Source: Moorella mulderi DSM 14980
Lineage (GTDB): Bacteria > Bacillota > DSM-521 > Neomoorellales > Neomoorellaceae
Assembly: GCF_001594015.1 (NCBI RefSeq)
Contig: NZ_LTBC01000003.1
Location: 301,687-365,686 of the forward strand
DNA length: 64,000 nucleotides
Direction of reading: 5' to 3'
Program-made: the position numbers and the translations under genes
Notes under the pieces: model-generated
What the model saw: the letters and a program-made list of their open reading frames with translations, nothing else
What the model was told of the DNA's origin: nothing
Databases searched by the model: none
Shown: positions 17,175-27,304 of the stretch, in pieces
Numbering within the stretch: position 1 is the first letter of the stretch
How the letters are laid out: the number at the start of each line of letters is the position of its first letter

Positions 17175-18537
17175 TATTATCTCCTCCACTGGCAGCATTT
17201 ACATTTACTACCACGCTATTAACTATATCTTCTACAGTTTCATCGTAATATCTTAGTTTTTTCCGTTTATCGGCTTCATCATGAAAAGTGACTGGGGCAT
17301 AAATATCAATATACTCATCCTTCTCGGCTTCATTAATAGATCTAAACAACACAGACTCCTGTTCAAAGGGGATAGGCATATCGGCCCGAAAAATCATAAT
17401 AGGCCCTTCAGAATTGCGGGATTGATCGCGGACAGATTTTGTAGAATAGGTATGGGCTATTACCAGATTGGGATCAATATCCAATAAATTAGCAACCCTG
17501 GTTTCGATATCTTTAGCGTACATAGAAAAGTTTTCGGACAATTCCTGCCTGGCGATAGAAGTAAATGCTTCACTCAACTTTTTATGGAAGATACGTTTAT
17601 GTAAAGATCGTTCCCTCAAGCTTTGAAAAATTTTTTTAGCATAGCCGTCTTTAATTTGCCGGGAACATATGGTAGCAAAAAGTACTTCATCATCCCATTT
17701 AATCCATTCTTGATAAAAATCAATGGAATCATCAAAAGTATACAGACGTATTAGCGGCTCAATTTTATCTTCCTCAATACCAAGCATTATTGCCCGTACA
17801 ATCATATTATCAGTTATTAAGCGTATCTTATGGCGATAAACCTGGGTAGTCATATAATACTTGGCGAGTACGAATTGTTCAAGAGTATGTACGCCATCTA
17901 CATCAACCGCCAATACCTTGGTAGTTCTGTCTTCTAATACCTGCAGGACGTCAACCAAGCGATCAATATCAAAAATACCATATTTAACTCCACAATAATA
18001 GCTGTCACGTAAAAGATAATCCTGTTTATCTGCATCAATAGGGCCGGATAAAATATCTTTGAGCACCTGGTCGCCCCATTGACCAGATAATATATTCACT
18101 ATTCTATTTCTGTCACTCTCACTGATTAAGGGAGCCAAATGTTCACTATGCTTGATTAAACCTCCTGTAACACGTTCATGGATCTTTTCGTGAGGAGCAA
18201 GCTTTACTTTATCACGATCATAATACTTTTCTAAAACTTCTTCGGAAACATGAGAAAAAGGCCCATGACCCAGGTCATGTAACAGGGCCGCTAGTTCTAA
18301 AAGAAGTTTATCCCGGGGGTCTTCACGGGGCAGGAGTTTCTCAACCATTCTTCTAGTTAAATGCATTACTCCTAACGAATGCTCAAATCGCGTGTGTAAA
18401 GCCCCTGGATAAACGAGCGACGCCATGGCAAGCTGCTTAATGCGGCGAAGGCGCTGAAAAACAGGTGTATCAATAATTTCCTCTTCTTCGCGGGTGCGAT
18501 GGATAAAACCATGAACAGGGTCGCGAACTTCACGCAT
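17161..18537 (-). CDS. HD-domain phosphohydrolase, YwfO/dGTPase-like
   Basis: About 458 residues. MREVRDPVHGFI opens the protein, as in YwfO/YdhJ-type enzymes. Metal ligands are visible: H in LHTRFEHSLGVMH, HD in LAALLHDLGHGPFSH, and D in DADKQDYLLRDSYY. Family members hydrolyse dNTPs or related nucleotides. ATG 18537 behind a GGGAGGGG tract is preferred over the TTG at 18558. Together with the YwgA-like gene it forms a two-gene cassette between galE and capD remnants; nucleotide depletion during infection is a possible role, inferred only. Confidence 0.8.
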   Translation of the reverse strand: MREVRDPVHGFIHRTREEEEIIDTPVFQRLRRIKQLAMASLVYPGALHTRFEHSLGVMHLTRRMVEKLLPREDPRDKLLLELAALLHDLGHGPFSHVSEEVLEKYYDRDKVKLAPHEKIHERVTGGLIKHSEHLAPLISESDRNRIVNILSGQWGDQVLKDILSGPIDADKQDYLLRDSYYCGVKYGIFDIDRLVDVLQVLEDRTTKVLAVDVDGVHTLEQFVLAKYYMTTQVYRHKIRLITDNMIVRAIMLGIEEDKIEPLIRLYTFDDSIDFYQEWIKWDDEVLFATICSRQIKDGYAKKIFQSLRERSLHKRIFHKKLSEAFTSIARQELSENFSMYAKDIETRVANLLDIDPNLVIAHTYSTKSVRDQSRNSEGPIMIFRADMPIPFEQESVLFRSINEAEKDEYIDIYAPVTFHDEADKRKKLRYYDETVEDIVNSVVVNVNAASGGDNNGQN

Positions 18538-18697
18538 CAGCCTCCACCCCTCCCCCAAACTATTAGAATATATGTTCGATATAAATAGCCTTTTTCCTCC
18601 TACTTCACCTAATTAATTTTTACTGGATAAAGATTTGCCGGCAGTCTCAAAGGATCAGGTTGCGAAATCCCTGTATTAAAGCTCAGCGTATGCCTTA

Positions 18698-19089
18698 ATG
18701 ACCGCTCCTCTTCCTTTCCCACTGCCAGGCGGAATAAATAATGCGCTCCAGGTCGTCATAAGCGGGGACCCAGCCGAGACGCTCGCGGACCTTCCCGGCG
18801 TCGGCTACCAACACCGCCGGGTCGCCGGGCCGCCGGGGACCGAAACGGTAAGGTACTTTCTGCCCCGTTACCTTTTCTGCCGCTTTTATTACCTCCAGAA
18901 CCGAATAGCCCCGGCCGCTACCAAGGTTATATGCCGCCGTAGGGCTGCACTGCTCCAGGGCTTCCAGGGCCAGGACGTGGGCTGCCGCCAGGTCCTCGAC
19001 GTGGATGTAGTCCCGCACCGCCGTCCCCAATATCCCCTGCCGGCGACGACCCAGCGGCGTTGAAATAACGTAAGGATGTAGAAGCTCAA
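18698..19089 (-). pseudogene. galE: galE remnant 5 (3' end)
   Basis: Begins at RYFNAAG, carries the same out-of-frame GDIG/GTAVRDYIHVED deletion as remnant 3, and runs through [18 protein letters not shown] to an ending of another type ([21 protein letters not shown]). The C-terminal wording resembles remnant 2 rather than remnants 1, 3 or 6, so it is a mosaic. Confidence 0.85.
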
Positions 19090-19126
19090 ACGGATACCCT
19101 CAAATAAGGCCGTCTGCCGTTAACTA

Positions 19127-19561
19127 TTATCTTTGTTCAAAAGGATTGTATAAATGTAGACCATGCCTGCGAAGATGTTTGAAATCTTCAACATTCCGTG
19201 TGACTAAAACAGCCGATAATAATAAGGCTGTAGCTGCAACGATGGCATCTGGTAATTTTAGCTTACGATTATAATCCTTTTTACTAAGGGCGCGTAATTC
19301 GGCGGCTTTAAGAGCGACCTTAGAATCAACATCCACTATTTCTCCTATATCCAGAATACCTCTTATCTTTGATTTTTGTTCAAGAGCTAGTTCATGGAAT
19401 GAAAACAGCTCTGCCTCGACTATTGTTGAATAATAGACTTATATATCGTCGTCTTCTAGTTTCTTCATTGCCCAAACTGCTGCTTTTACTCCTGCCAGTG
19501 TATAAATAATTATGTTAGTATCGACCACATATTTATTCGGGTACGACCCCTGATCGATCAT
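19127..19561 (-). pseudogene. vapC-like PIN toxin broken by a nonsense codon
   Basis: Read from ATG 19561 (overlapping the antitoxin stop) it encodes NKYVVDTNIIIYTLAG, the first acidic PIN motif, then an in-frame TAA about 40 codons in, where the related gene at 57341 has Gln. The remainder continues [27 protein letters not shown] and VTRNVEDF, with the other PIN acidic residues. The toxin is therefore inactive unless read through. Confidence 0.75.
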
Positions 19562-19802
19562 CTTCATCCTCCCTGATGCGTAACATCTCCTCAACCAATT
19601 GAGGATGGTTCTTTAAGATACCTGCAGCCGCCAGGACAGCACCTTTTGATTTACTACGTTTAGTCAGCTTAATGGTTATCTTGTTCGTACCCGGGATAAT
19701 CTCTACCCAATCACCAGGTTTAATTTTGGCCATTTTCAATACTTCTCCAATGGTAATTCTTCCGCCTGGCTCTACTCTTCTCTTAACCTGTAGCAATGCC
19801 AT
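19533..19802 (-). CDS. AbrB/MazE-like antitoxin (VapB type)
   Basis: About 89 residues. The N-terminus VKRRVEPGGRITIGEVLKMAKIKPGDWVEI is the swapped-hairpin AbrB DNA-binding fold. The C-terminal acidic tail ([11 protein letters not shown]) is the toxin-binding type and is also present in the antitoxin at 57813. It overlaps the broken PIN gene, so it is an orphan antitoxin at present. Confidence 0.75.
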   Translation of the reverse strand: MALLQVKRRVEPGGRITIGEVLKMAKIKPGDWVEIIPGTNKITIKLTKRSKSKGAVLAAAGILKNHPQLVEEMLRIREDEDDRSGVVPE

Positions 19803-19892
19803 CACTCCTAAGGCTCGAGATATACCCCAAAAACGCCTTCTCCAGAACTAAATTCCATAATGAATCACATCCAAGGTCAGGAGGAGGTGATC

Positions 19893-21014
19893 TTACAAAT
19901 GAAAAAAGCTTTCAAACCCTCCATAATAAAAATCATCATCAGAGAGACCCAGTAAGCTCTTGTAACGATATTCGGCATATAACTGAATATTTTTATCATG
20001 CCTTGCTGGGCAGTCATTTTTATGTAGAATTACTTTGACTTTAGTATTGCGGGAAATACCTCGCCGCAATAAATATCTGAGTTCATGATCAGCAATTGGT
20101 AACGAATACCCAATAAATATTACTTCTTTGGTTGTGCTCAATGCGCAAAAAGCTTCATCCCAGATTATACGTAAGGTAGGATTTCTCACTGTCTTAAGCA
20201 ATGAAGGTGTTAAAAAAAGTGGCCTAAGGCGTGGTTCAAGGCCTTGAGCTGAACCAGAATAACATCGTGGACAACGAACTGGATCAAAAACACCTCGTAA
20301 TCCCAGCTCTTTTGTTGGCCATACAAATATGCTATGACATTGAGGACATGCAAGCCAATTAAAAGAGCCATGGAGTTTCAGCAACCTTGGTCCCAAACGA
20401 TTGGGTTCAGGTTTCCCTCCCTTGCTATCAGGACCTATCCAGTAAATGTTTGGCCCATAATCCACTAAAAAATCTTTTTCCCTGCAAGCCGATATTAGCA
20501 CGTCATCCCAAACAGTATCCCAATTAGTTGTTATTGTAAGCCAATTTGTACTATAACGCAACATAAATTGCTGATATAATTGTTCATAAAGAGGGCGTTT
20601 TTTGTGAGTTATATTTGCTTGGATACAATTCATATAGTAAATAATACATGCGTCCAGGGAAGTTCTAATTTTATGAAGATCAGTTTCGGAAAATGGTGGA
20701 ATAACGTCACCTTCAATAATGGCCCGATCTAGTAATGAATAAATGTCTTCAAGTTGAATAACCCCCAGCTTCCTGGCAAAATCGTCATCTTGCCGACCCT
20801 GTTTTTCATAGTTTCTTAAAAAGATGGTCTTTAGAAAATCATTAACAACTTCTTTTGCCTCAAGGAATCTTAAACCTCCAGGCTGCATTGTATCAGGTTC
20901 AAACTTCTCTATTTCATACAGGAGTTGGCCTTGGGTCGGAACACCCGCCGGAAAGGAAAATCCGGCGCCCGTCACAATTACTAATTCGTAACTATTTCTT
21001 TTTGTCTTACTCAT
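19893..21014 (-). CDS. SIR2-domain protein of the four-gene operon
   Basis: About 373 residues from ATG 21014 behind a GGGGGG tract. Almost the whole length is a SIR2_2-type domain: LVIVTGAGFSFPAGVPT near residue 10, LTITTNWDTVWDD near 163, KLHGSFNWLACPQC with a second CPRC (zinc ribbon) near 215-250, and VIFIGYSLPIADHELR near 300. It is the last gene of an operon with a TGT-like protein, a PD-(D/E)XK-like protein and a YwgA-like protein. It is the likely NADase effector or an NAD sensor. Confidence 0.8.
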   Translation of the reverse strand: MSKTKRNSYELVIVTGAGFSFPAGVPTQGQLLYEIEKFEPDTMQPGGLRFLEAKEVVNDFLKTIFLRNYEKQGRQDDDFARKLGVIQLEDIYSLLDRAIIEGDVIPPFSETDLHKIRTSLDACIIYYMNCIQANITHKKRPLYEQLYQQFMLRYSTNWLTITTNWDTVWDDVLISACREKDFLVDYGPNIYWIGPDSKGGKPEPNRLGPRLLKLHGSFNWLACPQCHSIFVWPTKELGLRGVFDPVRCPRCYSGSAQGLEPRLRPLFLTPSLLKTVRNPTLRIIWDEAFCALSTTKEVIFIGYSLPIADHELRYLLRRGISRNTKVKVILHKNDCPARHDKNIQLYAEYRYKSLLGLSDDDFYYGGFESFFHL

Positions 21015-21027
21015 CCTGCCCCCCATC

Positions 21028-22377
21028 CTACCCCCGGAGTACCTTAGCCCATCGCAGGCAATGCCCGGTAAACGAATTTCCTACTATACTACATTCTTTA
21101 GCAGCTTTTTCCAACCGTTCAGCGACCTCAGAGGCATTCCTAAGTTGTTCTTTATATTCATTCTCTTTACACCACATATAATGTTGAACACATAGAGCCC
21201 TGGCTTCAGGAGTAGGAAAACTAATAGTTACAACCTGATGTCGTCTCCTAAATTTAACCGGATGTTCTTGGCCTTCTCCATATTTAGAAAAACCTTCCTC
21301 GAGGTCATTGGCATCTCTCATAACTGCTTTACAGGTATTACAGTCACAAACATTTTGAAGGTATCTTTCCATACTGTCCAGATAGGGTCTTACTAAACTA
21401 AGTACATCCACATAAGGAATGCGTATATGTAACGAAGGGTAATAAAACTTAGATACCGGAAGGCCTCCTCCTACAGGTATTACCGGGCGGTGTTCTCCAT
21501 ACTCCAGACTATGACAAACTCCTATAATGTTCAATTCTGGCATAGTTTTCATTAGAGCAACTGAGAAAAAAGAACCGTATAGTATAATTATAGGTTTTCT
21601 CGTACCTAACTTTTGAAGCATTTTCCTGTATGCTAGAAGTTCAGTTATAGTCGCAGCAGTTTCGTCGAACTCGTCTATCCATATTGCTACTACATCTGCC
21701 GGGGTATCTAAAACCCTGTCAATGATCTCCTCTAGAAGTTCAGAATTAAGAAGAACCCCCTTATCTATAACTAGCTGCATGATAATAGTTTCTTCTGGAA
21801 ACTTATCTTTGGCTATTGCGGCTGCTTTGGTGTTAATTTCCAACCATTTCATAGCTGTTAATTCGTCCATAAAAAAATATGGGGCTACTACCGCACGAGG
21901 CTGTAAAACTTTAATTTTAAGGAAATTATAGTATTTTGACCAATCACCTTCCTGGGTAGCAAAAACTGTTTTCTGGAAAGCAATTACTCTCTCCACAACG
22001 GAGGTTAACAGAGAATCATCTGAAAAATCACCCGAAGAAACCGGCCTATTGGCCTGAATACTGCTTTTAAAGGGTTCACCATAGAAGCTTAGCAATCTAT
22101 CTATTGAAGTCTTAACCTCGCCCGTTTTAGGCGATTTAATATATTTGAGGTGATGCTGAAAAGCGTGGGTCTGAGGATCAATAATGTAAAGTTTATTAGC
22201 AGCACGTTCAGCAATAAATTCAGCCATGGCACCGGCAGTAAAAGCAGCCATGTTACCATTAACTATAAGCACATCGTATGTATTTAGAAAGTCTCCAGAT
22301 AAGTATCTAGCTTCGCCATGCGTTCCAAATCTTACCATATGCCACTGGGTTGAATTTAGACTTGAATTCCCATTCAT
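21028..22377 (-). CDS. TGT/DpdA-like protein with a CxCxxC zinc motif
   Basis: 449 residues. Alternating hydrophobic strands (VVAIWIDEFDE, KPIIILYGSFF, NIIGVCHSLEYGEH) suggest a TIM-type barrel, followed near residue 344 by CDCNTC, the C-x-C-x2-C zinc signature of tRNA-guanine transglycosylases and their DNA-modifying DpdA relatives; a His about 50 residues on could be the fourth ligand. Overall similarity is loose, and the usual TGT catalytic Asp motifs were not identified. ATG 22377 overlaps the upstream stop. It could insert a modified base, recognise one, or be a binding protein of the same fold. Confidence 0.45.
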   Translation of the reverse strand: MNGNSSLNSTQWHMVRFGTHGEARYLSGDFLNTYDVLIVNGNMAAFTAGAMAEFIAERAANKLYIIDPQTHAFQHHLKYIKSPKTGEVKTSIDRLLSFYGEPFKSSIQANRPVSSGDFSDDSLLTSVVERVIAFQKTVFATQEGDWSKYYNFLKIKVLQPRAVVAPYFFMDELTAMKWLEINTKAAAIAKDKFPEETIIMQLVIDKGVLLNSELLEEIIDRVLDTPADVVAIWIDEFDETAATITELLAYRKMLQKLGTRKPIIILYGSFFSVALMKTMPELNIIGVCHSLEYGEHRPVIPVGGGLPVSKFYYPSLHIRIPYVDVLSLVRPYLDSMERYLQNVCDCNTCKAVMRDANDLEEGFSKYGEGQEHPVKFRRRHQVVTISFPTPEARALCVQHYMWCKENEYKEQLRNASEVAERLEKAAKECSIVGNSFTGHCLRWAKVLRG

Positions 22378-22799
22378 CTCTGACCCTCGATTCCTAAAGT
22401 TTCACGTAACCACTTTTCGCCAATGGACCATTTACGGCTGGAATTTTTAGCCGGAAAAACTTGTTGAAAAGGTTCGCTAGCATTAATATCAAACATAAGT
22501 AACCCTACTTCAGACTGCTCAAACGTTTTTCTCATCAGTTCTGTCACCTGCCTTGGGGGAAGGCACACAAAAGAATTATCAACAGCAATCAGGTGATGCT
22601 CTGCCTGCGCCAAACCTCGCCGCCAGTCGTGTAATTTAAACTCTATAGCTACAATATTATTCTTAATTAACGCAACCATGTCGATGCACCGTGAAAAACA
22701 CGGCACAGCCACATAACAAGGAATACCCATGGCAGAGAATACATCGCTTGCCGCTTCTATCATTTCATCTTCGGTATTAAAATTAATATGGGTAGGCAT
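22374..22799 (-). CDS. PD-(D/E)XK nuclease-like protein
   Basis: About 141 residues from ATG 22799 (AGGGTGA upstream). CIDMVALIKNNIVAIEFKLHDWRRGLAQA gives D...ExK plus the following helix of the PD-(D/E)XK fold, preceded by a helix with an acidic residue (EDEMIEAASDVF). The fold is common in restriction-type enzymes and in transposon or recombination proteins. Placed between YwgA-like and TGT-like genes and overlapping both. Confidence 0.65.
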   Translation of the reverse strand: MPTHINFNTEDEMIEAASDVFSAMGIPCYVAVPCFSRCIDMVALIKNNIVAIEFKLHDWRRGLAQAEHHLIAVDNSFVCLPPRQVTELMRKTFEQSEVGLLMFDINASEPFQQVFPAKNSSRKWSIGEKWLRETLGIEGQR

Positions 22800-23424
22800 T
22801 ACCAAGCACTTCACCCTTGATCTTTGAATTCTCGGTAGTCTCCGGATATCTCTGATATACATATCGTAAAATAGCTTTAAGGTTTACTTCGGTACAATTT
22901 CTTTTGAAACTAGCAAGGGCTTGTTGTTGATTTTCACTAAGTTGTGGCCAGAGTTCTTGTTCGACAAAAGCGCGTCCTATTTTAGTTAACGTATAGGCTT
23001 CCTTTTTGAACTCAAAAAGACCATCTTCAATTCCTAAATCTTCTTCCAGGCCGGTCTGTTCTTCCCACAGTTGATACTCATCCTCTTCTCCCTCTTCTAC
23101 TTCCTCATTGCTAATAGTAGCCTCTATAAAACCTAATCTTATAAGGAAATCAAGATCGTCAAACACCTGCTTAGAAAACGGCCCATAATAGTACGCTTTA
23201 AAATTTGGAAGATCCTTTTCCTCAATTAACTGGTCGTATCTAAACTTTTTATAAACCTCTTTTTCAAACAGGAATACCATTTTTTGTAGTAAAGTCCGCC
23301 CCTCAATCTTTTCACAATACTCCCCTGTTTTTCCGGGAGCATACAGTAAAAGTAATAAAAGGTCCTTCCCTATAAGCCTAGACAAAGCATGGTCACCTGC
23401 CTCCGTCAACGGGCTTTTCGACAT
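22783..23424 (-). CDS. YwgA-like protein heading the SIR2/TGT-like operon
   Basis: 213 residues. GRTLLQKMVFLFEKEVYKKF and then FKAYYYGPFSKQVFDDLDFLIRLGFIE match the LQKMVY...YGPYS signature of the YwgA group, as at 16599-17174. An acidic insert (EEVEEGEEDE) lies in the middle. As first gene it could be a regulator or the sensor subunit. The AT-rich composition is close to the rest of the operon and unlike the flanking galE pieces. Confidence 0.6.
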   Translation of the reverse strand: MSKSPLTEAGDHALSRLIGKDLLLLLLYAPGKTGEYCEKIEGRTLLQKMVFLFEKEVYKKFRYDQLIEEKDLPNFKAYYYGPFSKQVFDDLDFLIRLGFIEATISNEEVEEGEEDEYQLWEEQTGLEEDLGIEDGLFEFKKEAYTLTKIGRAFVEQELWPQLSENQQQALASFKRNCTEVNLKAILRYVYQRYPETTENSKIKGEVLGNAYPY

Positions 23425-23634
23425 ATTCTAGCACGAAATTCCTCTTGCAAAAGGCGATAGATTCCCTCCCTGTAGTATTCATGGCGGTGTGGACGCAAGG
23501 AAAACCGTGTGTCCCTTCCCATGACTTTACAAAGTATTTTAATTAAGATCGTGTACCAGTGCAAGCTATAAGTTTTTTCTTCTTTATGCCGCATCTGTTC
23601 CCCTATGACCCTCGTATAACTCAACCTTTAAATC

Positions 23635-24094
<460 letters not shown>

Positions 24095-24214
24095 GGTCCG
24101 TAATTTGATTTACTGGACCACCAAGCCGCTCAAAGCCTTCTTTTCCGATTGCAGGGGTTTTAACGGCTAAGAGTATGTTGCTGGGTATGTATATTTAGTG
24201 CTTCTTTTAACTTT

Positions 24215-24331
24215 TTAACCTCTTCCCCTATAAGATATTAATGGCTCTTCCCAACCACATTCAAGGCAATAATAAATACCAAAATATGTGTTTCGTAAGC
24301 CAAACCTTTACATCTTGGGCATAATTTTCAT
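24215..24331 (-). pseudogene. Frameshifted small zinc-ribbon gene
   Basis: ATG 24331 has an excellent GGAGGTGA ribosome site, but the frame stops after seven codons. In other frames the sequence reads CPRCKGLAYE and YYCLECGWEE, two Cys pairs of a small zinc ribbon. Probably a decayed cargo gene between the capD and galE remnants. Confidence 0.4.
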
Positions 24332-24357
24332 CTTAAATCACCTCCGAATAACTTAAG

Positions 24358-24408
24358 ATGGCCGCCAGGTCGACCCGGACCGGCTCCCGGCCCAGGATGT
24401 CTTCTAAA
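24358..24408 (-). pseudogene. capD remnant 4 (short)
   Basis: About 50 bases encode LEDILGREPVRVDLAA of capD, the same junction with the TPR-SIR2 stop codon as seen in copy 1 at 7133. Beyond it the two copies diverge. Confidence 0.8.
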
Positions 24409-26854
24409 ATGGTGCAAGTGAGAATGCTTGAAATCCTACTGGCCGGTAGTCTATTGGGCCAAAGAAATGCCAATAGTTCTTCTCGATGCTCGTTGGGCGT
24501 TTTTCTTCCTTTAGGGTTTTGTCTACCACAACAATATCTACGGGGTTTTCAACCCGGTAAAGACTTCGTTTAACCCTGTAGCGAAAATAGGCATCCTCAT
24601 CAGAGAGAGAATACCCTATAAAGATGACCCGGTCCGCTTTGCGCAGCAGTTCTTCAGCTTGCATATGTAGGTGCAACCATGCTTCAGGCATGAAATATTT
24701 TTCACGCATAGGCGGGTAAAGAAACCAACTAAGGGGTGTTCCATCACTGGAGCATTGTGGCATATCCTGGGAAAGAGCTCGCCCGGTAGAAATTCGATAT
24801 ATTTTGTGGCAATAGGGGCAGAACATCCAATCCATGGAGCCATGAAATTTCACCAACTGTATAGGTTTACGCAGCTTTTCCCGGGATACGTTTATCGCCC
24901 TTCGTTCGCATCCTCCCCAAGGTTCTAGTTGTATGCCATAGTTTATATTTTCCTCCCCCACTGCCTCTATCAAAGCCTGGTCTAAAAAAGGATCATAGTT
25001 AAGGGTAATAAAACCTACCTCTTCCAAGGCACCTGTTGTCAACATCTTGACCATGTTTTTAACCAACTGCACATAGCTATTTCTACTATCTATTGGAGTC
25101 GTAAGATCAGTAAAAAGTTGTAGCAACCTAGTTATGATTGTTCTTTTTAATTCCCTTAATAAGTCCGGTTTATAGGTTGGCGTTAAGGCTTCATCTTTTT
25201 CTAAAGCGATCTCAATAAGGTTCAATACTTCATTAATCGTTGGTCTGCTGCAGGCCGGTAAGGATGGGTCGATCCTGAAAACTGTTTTTAAAAAACGATC
25301 CAGATCGTCACTAGAGTTGCCCTCATTAAGGAGTTCGGTTAATAAATCTTGTCCTAGCGGAAGCTGCTCCGCCGAAGCGCCGGCACCAATGACGAAGACC
25401 ACTTTTTCAAACCGTCTGGAAACTACGTTAGATAAATAATATGCTGTAAGCTCCAGGGCATCTCCGTCTAGTTCTTCGGATCTTTGGTCGTCAGATTGAA
25501 AATAAATAGTTCCAGCATTCTGTGTAAGGAGCCGGCAGTCGTTTAACGTTACTAACCGGTTACCATGAATAAAACGTATCCTTGCCGGCAAGTCTGAACT
25601 CATTGAGATGAGGCTCTCATCCTGAACCTCCTGTTTGGCCAAAATAACCCCTGCATGCAATCTTTTTTTAATCGCCGGCATAGGATTATTGAAAACATCC
25701 GGTATAGTGTCACCAATTAGCCCCTTGATAGCCTTTGTTTCATTAATTTCCACGGCCTGTTGAAGAGCAATCTGGAGTAACCTGCGATCGTTGGTTACGT
25801 AACCTGCGTTGATAAATGCTTTGACCTCACGGTCAAAGAGTGTTCTATTCGCTAAAACATTGCCCAGCAGCGCATTGGCAGCCTCGCTACGATTGAAGTA
25901 ACGAATAGCCTCATAAAGATTGTTGGAAAACCGGATAGAATTGCGCGTTGCAAGGTTCTCCTCATATACCTCATTCCTTACATAACCTAGGGCAATATCT
26001 TCCCATTTATTGGCCAGGGCCATTTCCCCTTCCGCTAATCGTGGCAGCCTTCCCGTTATTTGGAATTCATCTCTACTCATTAATAGTAGGTTTTGAACAA
26101 CCAGTATATTTCTCTTGACTTCCTGGCGATAAAGGGCTAACTCCCTATCCGGAATATTTTCCACCAGCTCGTCTAAAATGGCGTCAGCAGCCTTATAATG
26201 TTTAAGTGCGGTTTGCCAGTCATCCCGGGCAAAGGACAGGGCTCCCAGGTTACACCAGACAATGGCCCTTTCAAGTTCAGTTGGCGCAAGGGATAACGCC
26301 TTTTTTAAAAGCGTATCAGCTTCGTCATAAAGCTCCTGTTCCCTGGCCATGCTTCCGAAATAAAGGGCAAAATTAAACCAGGGTTCCGAATGGAGAGCTC
26401 CTTCAAACAACGGTAGTACCTGCTCCGCCCACCCTTCAGCTTTTCGCAGAGTTGCCGCCATAACCTTTAACAAATGGATGCGCCGATGCCATTCATCCTC
26501 CAATTTTTCTATATCCTTTAAATAATCATTTAATTTACCAAGGTACTTTCTCATTTCTTCCAGGTCGTATCTTTCTATGTTAATAACCGTTAGGAAATAG
26601 TAATATTGCATCAAGGTCTTAGGAGGAATATCTACAAATTTCCAATTAGGGTTGTAAAGAGCATGGTAGGCATCTTCAACTCCATAGAGCCTATGGAGCT
26701 TGACAGCGTGACCGATAATTTGTGACAAAGATTTATCATTAACCTCTCTCAGAGAGGAGAGTTCGTCACCCGTACCATCTGTTGCTACTATAGGCGAGCA
26801 CCGAATAAGTGGCTCCAAGAAGAAGTTATAAATTGGCTCCATTACCGATTTCAC
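24404..26854 (-). CDS. TPR-SIR2 fusion protein, copy 2
   Basis: Near-identical to the gene at 7133-9583, with the same GTG start behind GGAGG and the same NAD-loop, TTNYD-type, HGS and zinc motifs. Differences are clustered: one patch in the TPR region (KLNDYLKDIEKLEDEW for KLSDYLKGMEELEDEW and neighbours, about 26380-26560) and one just before the second half of SIR2 (TYKPDLLRELKRTIIT for TYPPDVLRKLKKLVII, about 25127-25172). The rest has only a few changes. Both copies appear intact. Confidence 0.85.
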   Translation of the reverse strand: MKSVMEPIYNFFLEPLIRCSPIVATDGTGDELSSLREVNDKSLSQIIGHAVKLHRLYGVEDAYHALYNPNWKFVDIPPKTLMQYYYFLTVINIERYDLEEMRKYLGKLNDYLKDIEKLEDEWHRRIHLLKVMAATLRKAEGWAEQVLPLFEGALHSEPWFNFALYFGSMAREQELYDEADTLLKKALSLAPTELERAIVWCNLGALSFARDDWQTALKHYKAADAILDELVENIPDRELALYRQEVKRNILVVQNLLLMSRDEFQITGRLPRLAEGEMALANKWEDIALGYVRNEVYEENLATRNSIRFSNNLYEAIRYFNRSEAANALLGNVLANRTLFDREVKAFINAGYVTNDRRLLQIALQQAVEINETKAIKGLIGDTIPDVFNNPMPAIKKRLHAGVILAKQEVQDESLISMSSDLPARIRFIHGNRLVTLNDCRLLTQNAGTIYFQSDDQRSEELDGDALELTAYYLSNVVSRRFEKVVFVIGAGASAEQLPLGQDLLTELLNEGNSSDDLDRFLKTVFRIDPSLPACSRPTINEVLNLIEIALEKDEALTPTYKPDLLRELKRTIITRLLQLFTDLTTPIDSRNSYVQLVKNMVKMLTTGALEEVGFITLNYDPFLDQALIEAVGEENINYGIQLEPWGGCERRAINVSREKLRKPIQLVKFHGSMDWMFCPYCHKIYRISTGRALSQDMPQCSSDGTPLSWFLYPPMREKYFMPEAWLHLHMQAEELLRKADRVIFIGYSLSDEDAYFRYRVKRSLYRVENPVDIVVVDKTLKEEKRPTSIEKNYWHFFGPIDYRPVGFQAFSLAPF

Positions 26855-26949
26855 CTTGTTAGCCTCCTGAAATAACATAACGTTAGTATTCAATCGCAAT
26901 TTATTTTGTAATTATAGCCCGTATCGCAAATACATAATAATATTGTTTT

Positions 26950-27252
26950 AACCTTTACGACATCTGGCTACAGTTGGCAAAAACCCATCGGGGTTGTTGC
27001 TGTACCACTTCCAGGCAGTGGCGATAATTTCCTCCAAACTAGTATATCGCGGCCGCCACCCCAACTCTTCGATAGCTTTTTCTGCCGAGGCTACCAGCAC
27101 CGCCGGGTCGCCGGGCCGCCGGGGACCGACACGGTAGGGCACCTTTTTCCCCGTCACCTTTTCCGCCGCCCGGATTACCTCCAGGACCGAATAGCCCCGG
27201 CCGGTGCCAAGGTTATAGGCCGCCGTGGGGCTGCCCTGCTCCAGGGCTTCCA
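26950..27252 (-). pseudogene. galE: galE remnant 7 (3' end)
   Basis: From [27 protein letters not shown] to IIATAWKWYSNNPDGF, with the same ending and 3' flank as remnant 3. It is cut at 27252, where it abuts the HNH gene fragment. Confidence 0.85.
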
Positions 27253-27304
27253 GTTAGTGTACAACTGGTACGGCACTAGCCATAGTATATCCGCCCAAGG
27301 CCAT

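Noticed and set aside
23406..23624. 72-codon ORF between the YwgA-like gene and galE remnant 6
   Set aside because: Its first codons are galE 3' flank that is also present at 3843-3902, so it is a chimeric junction frame rather than a gene.
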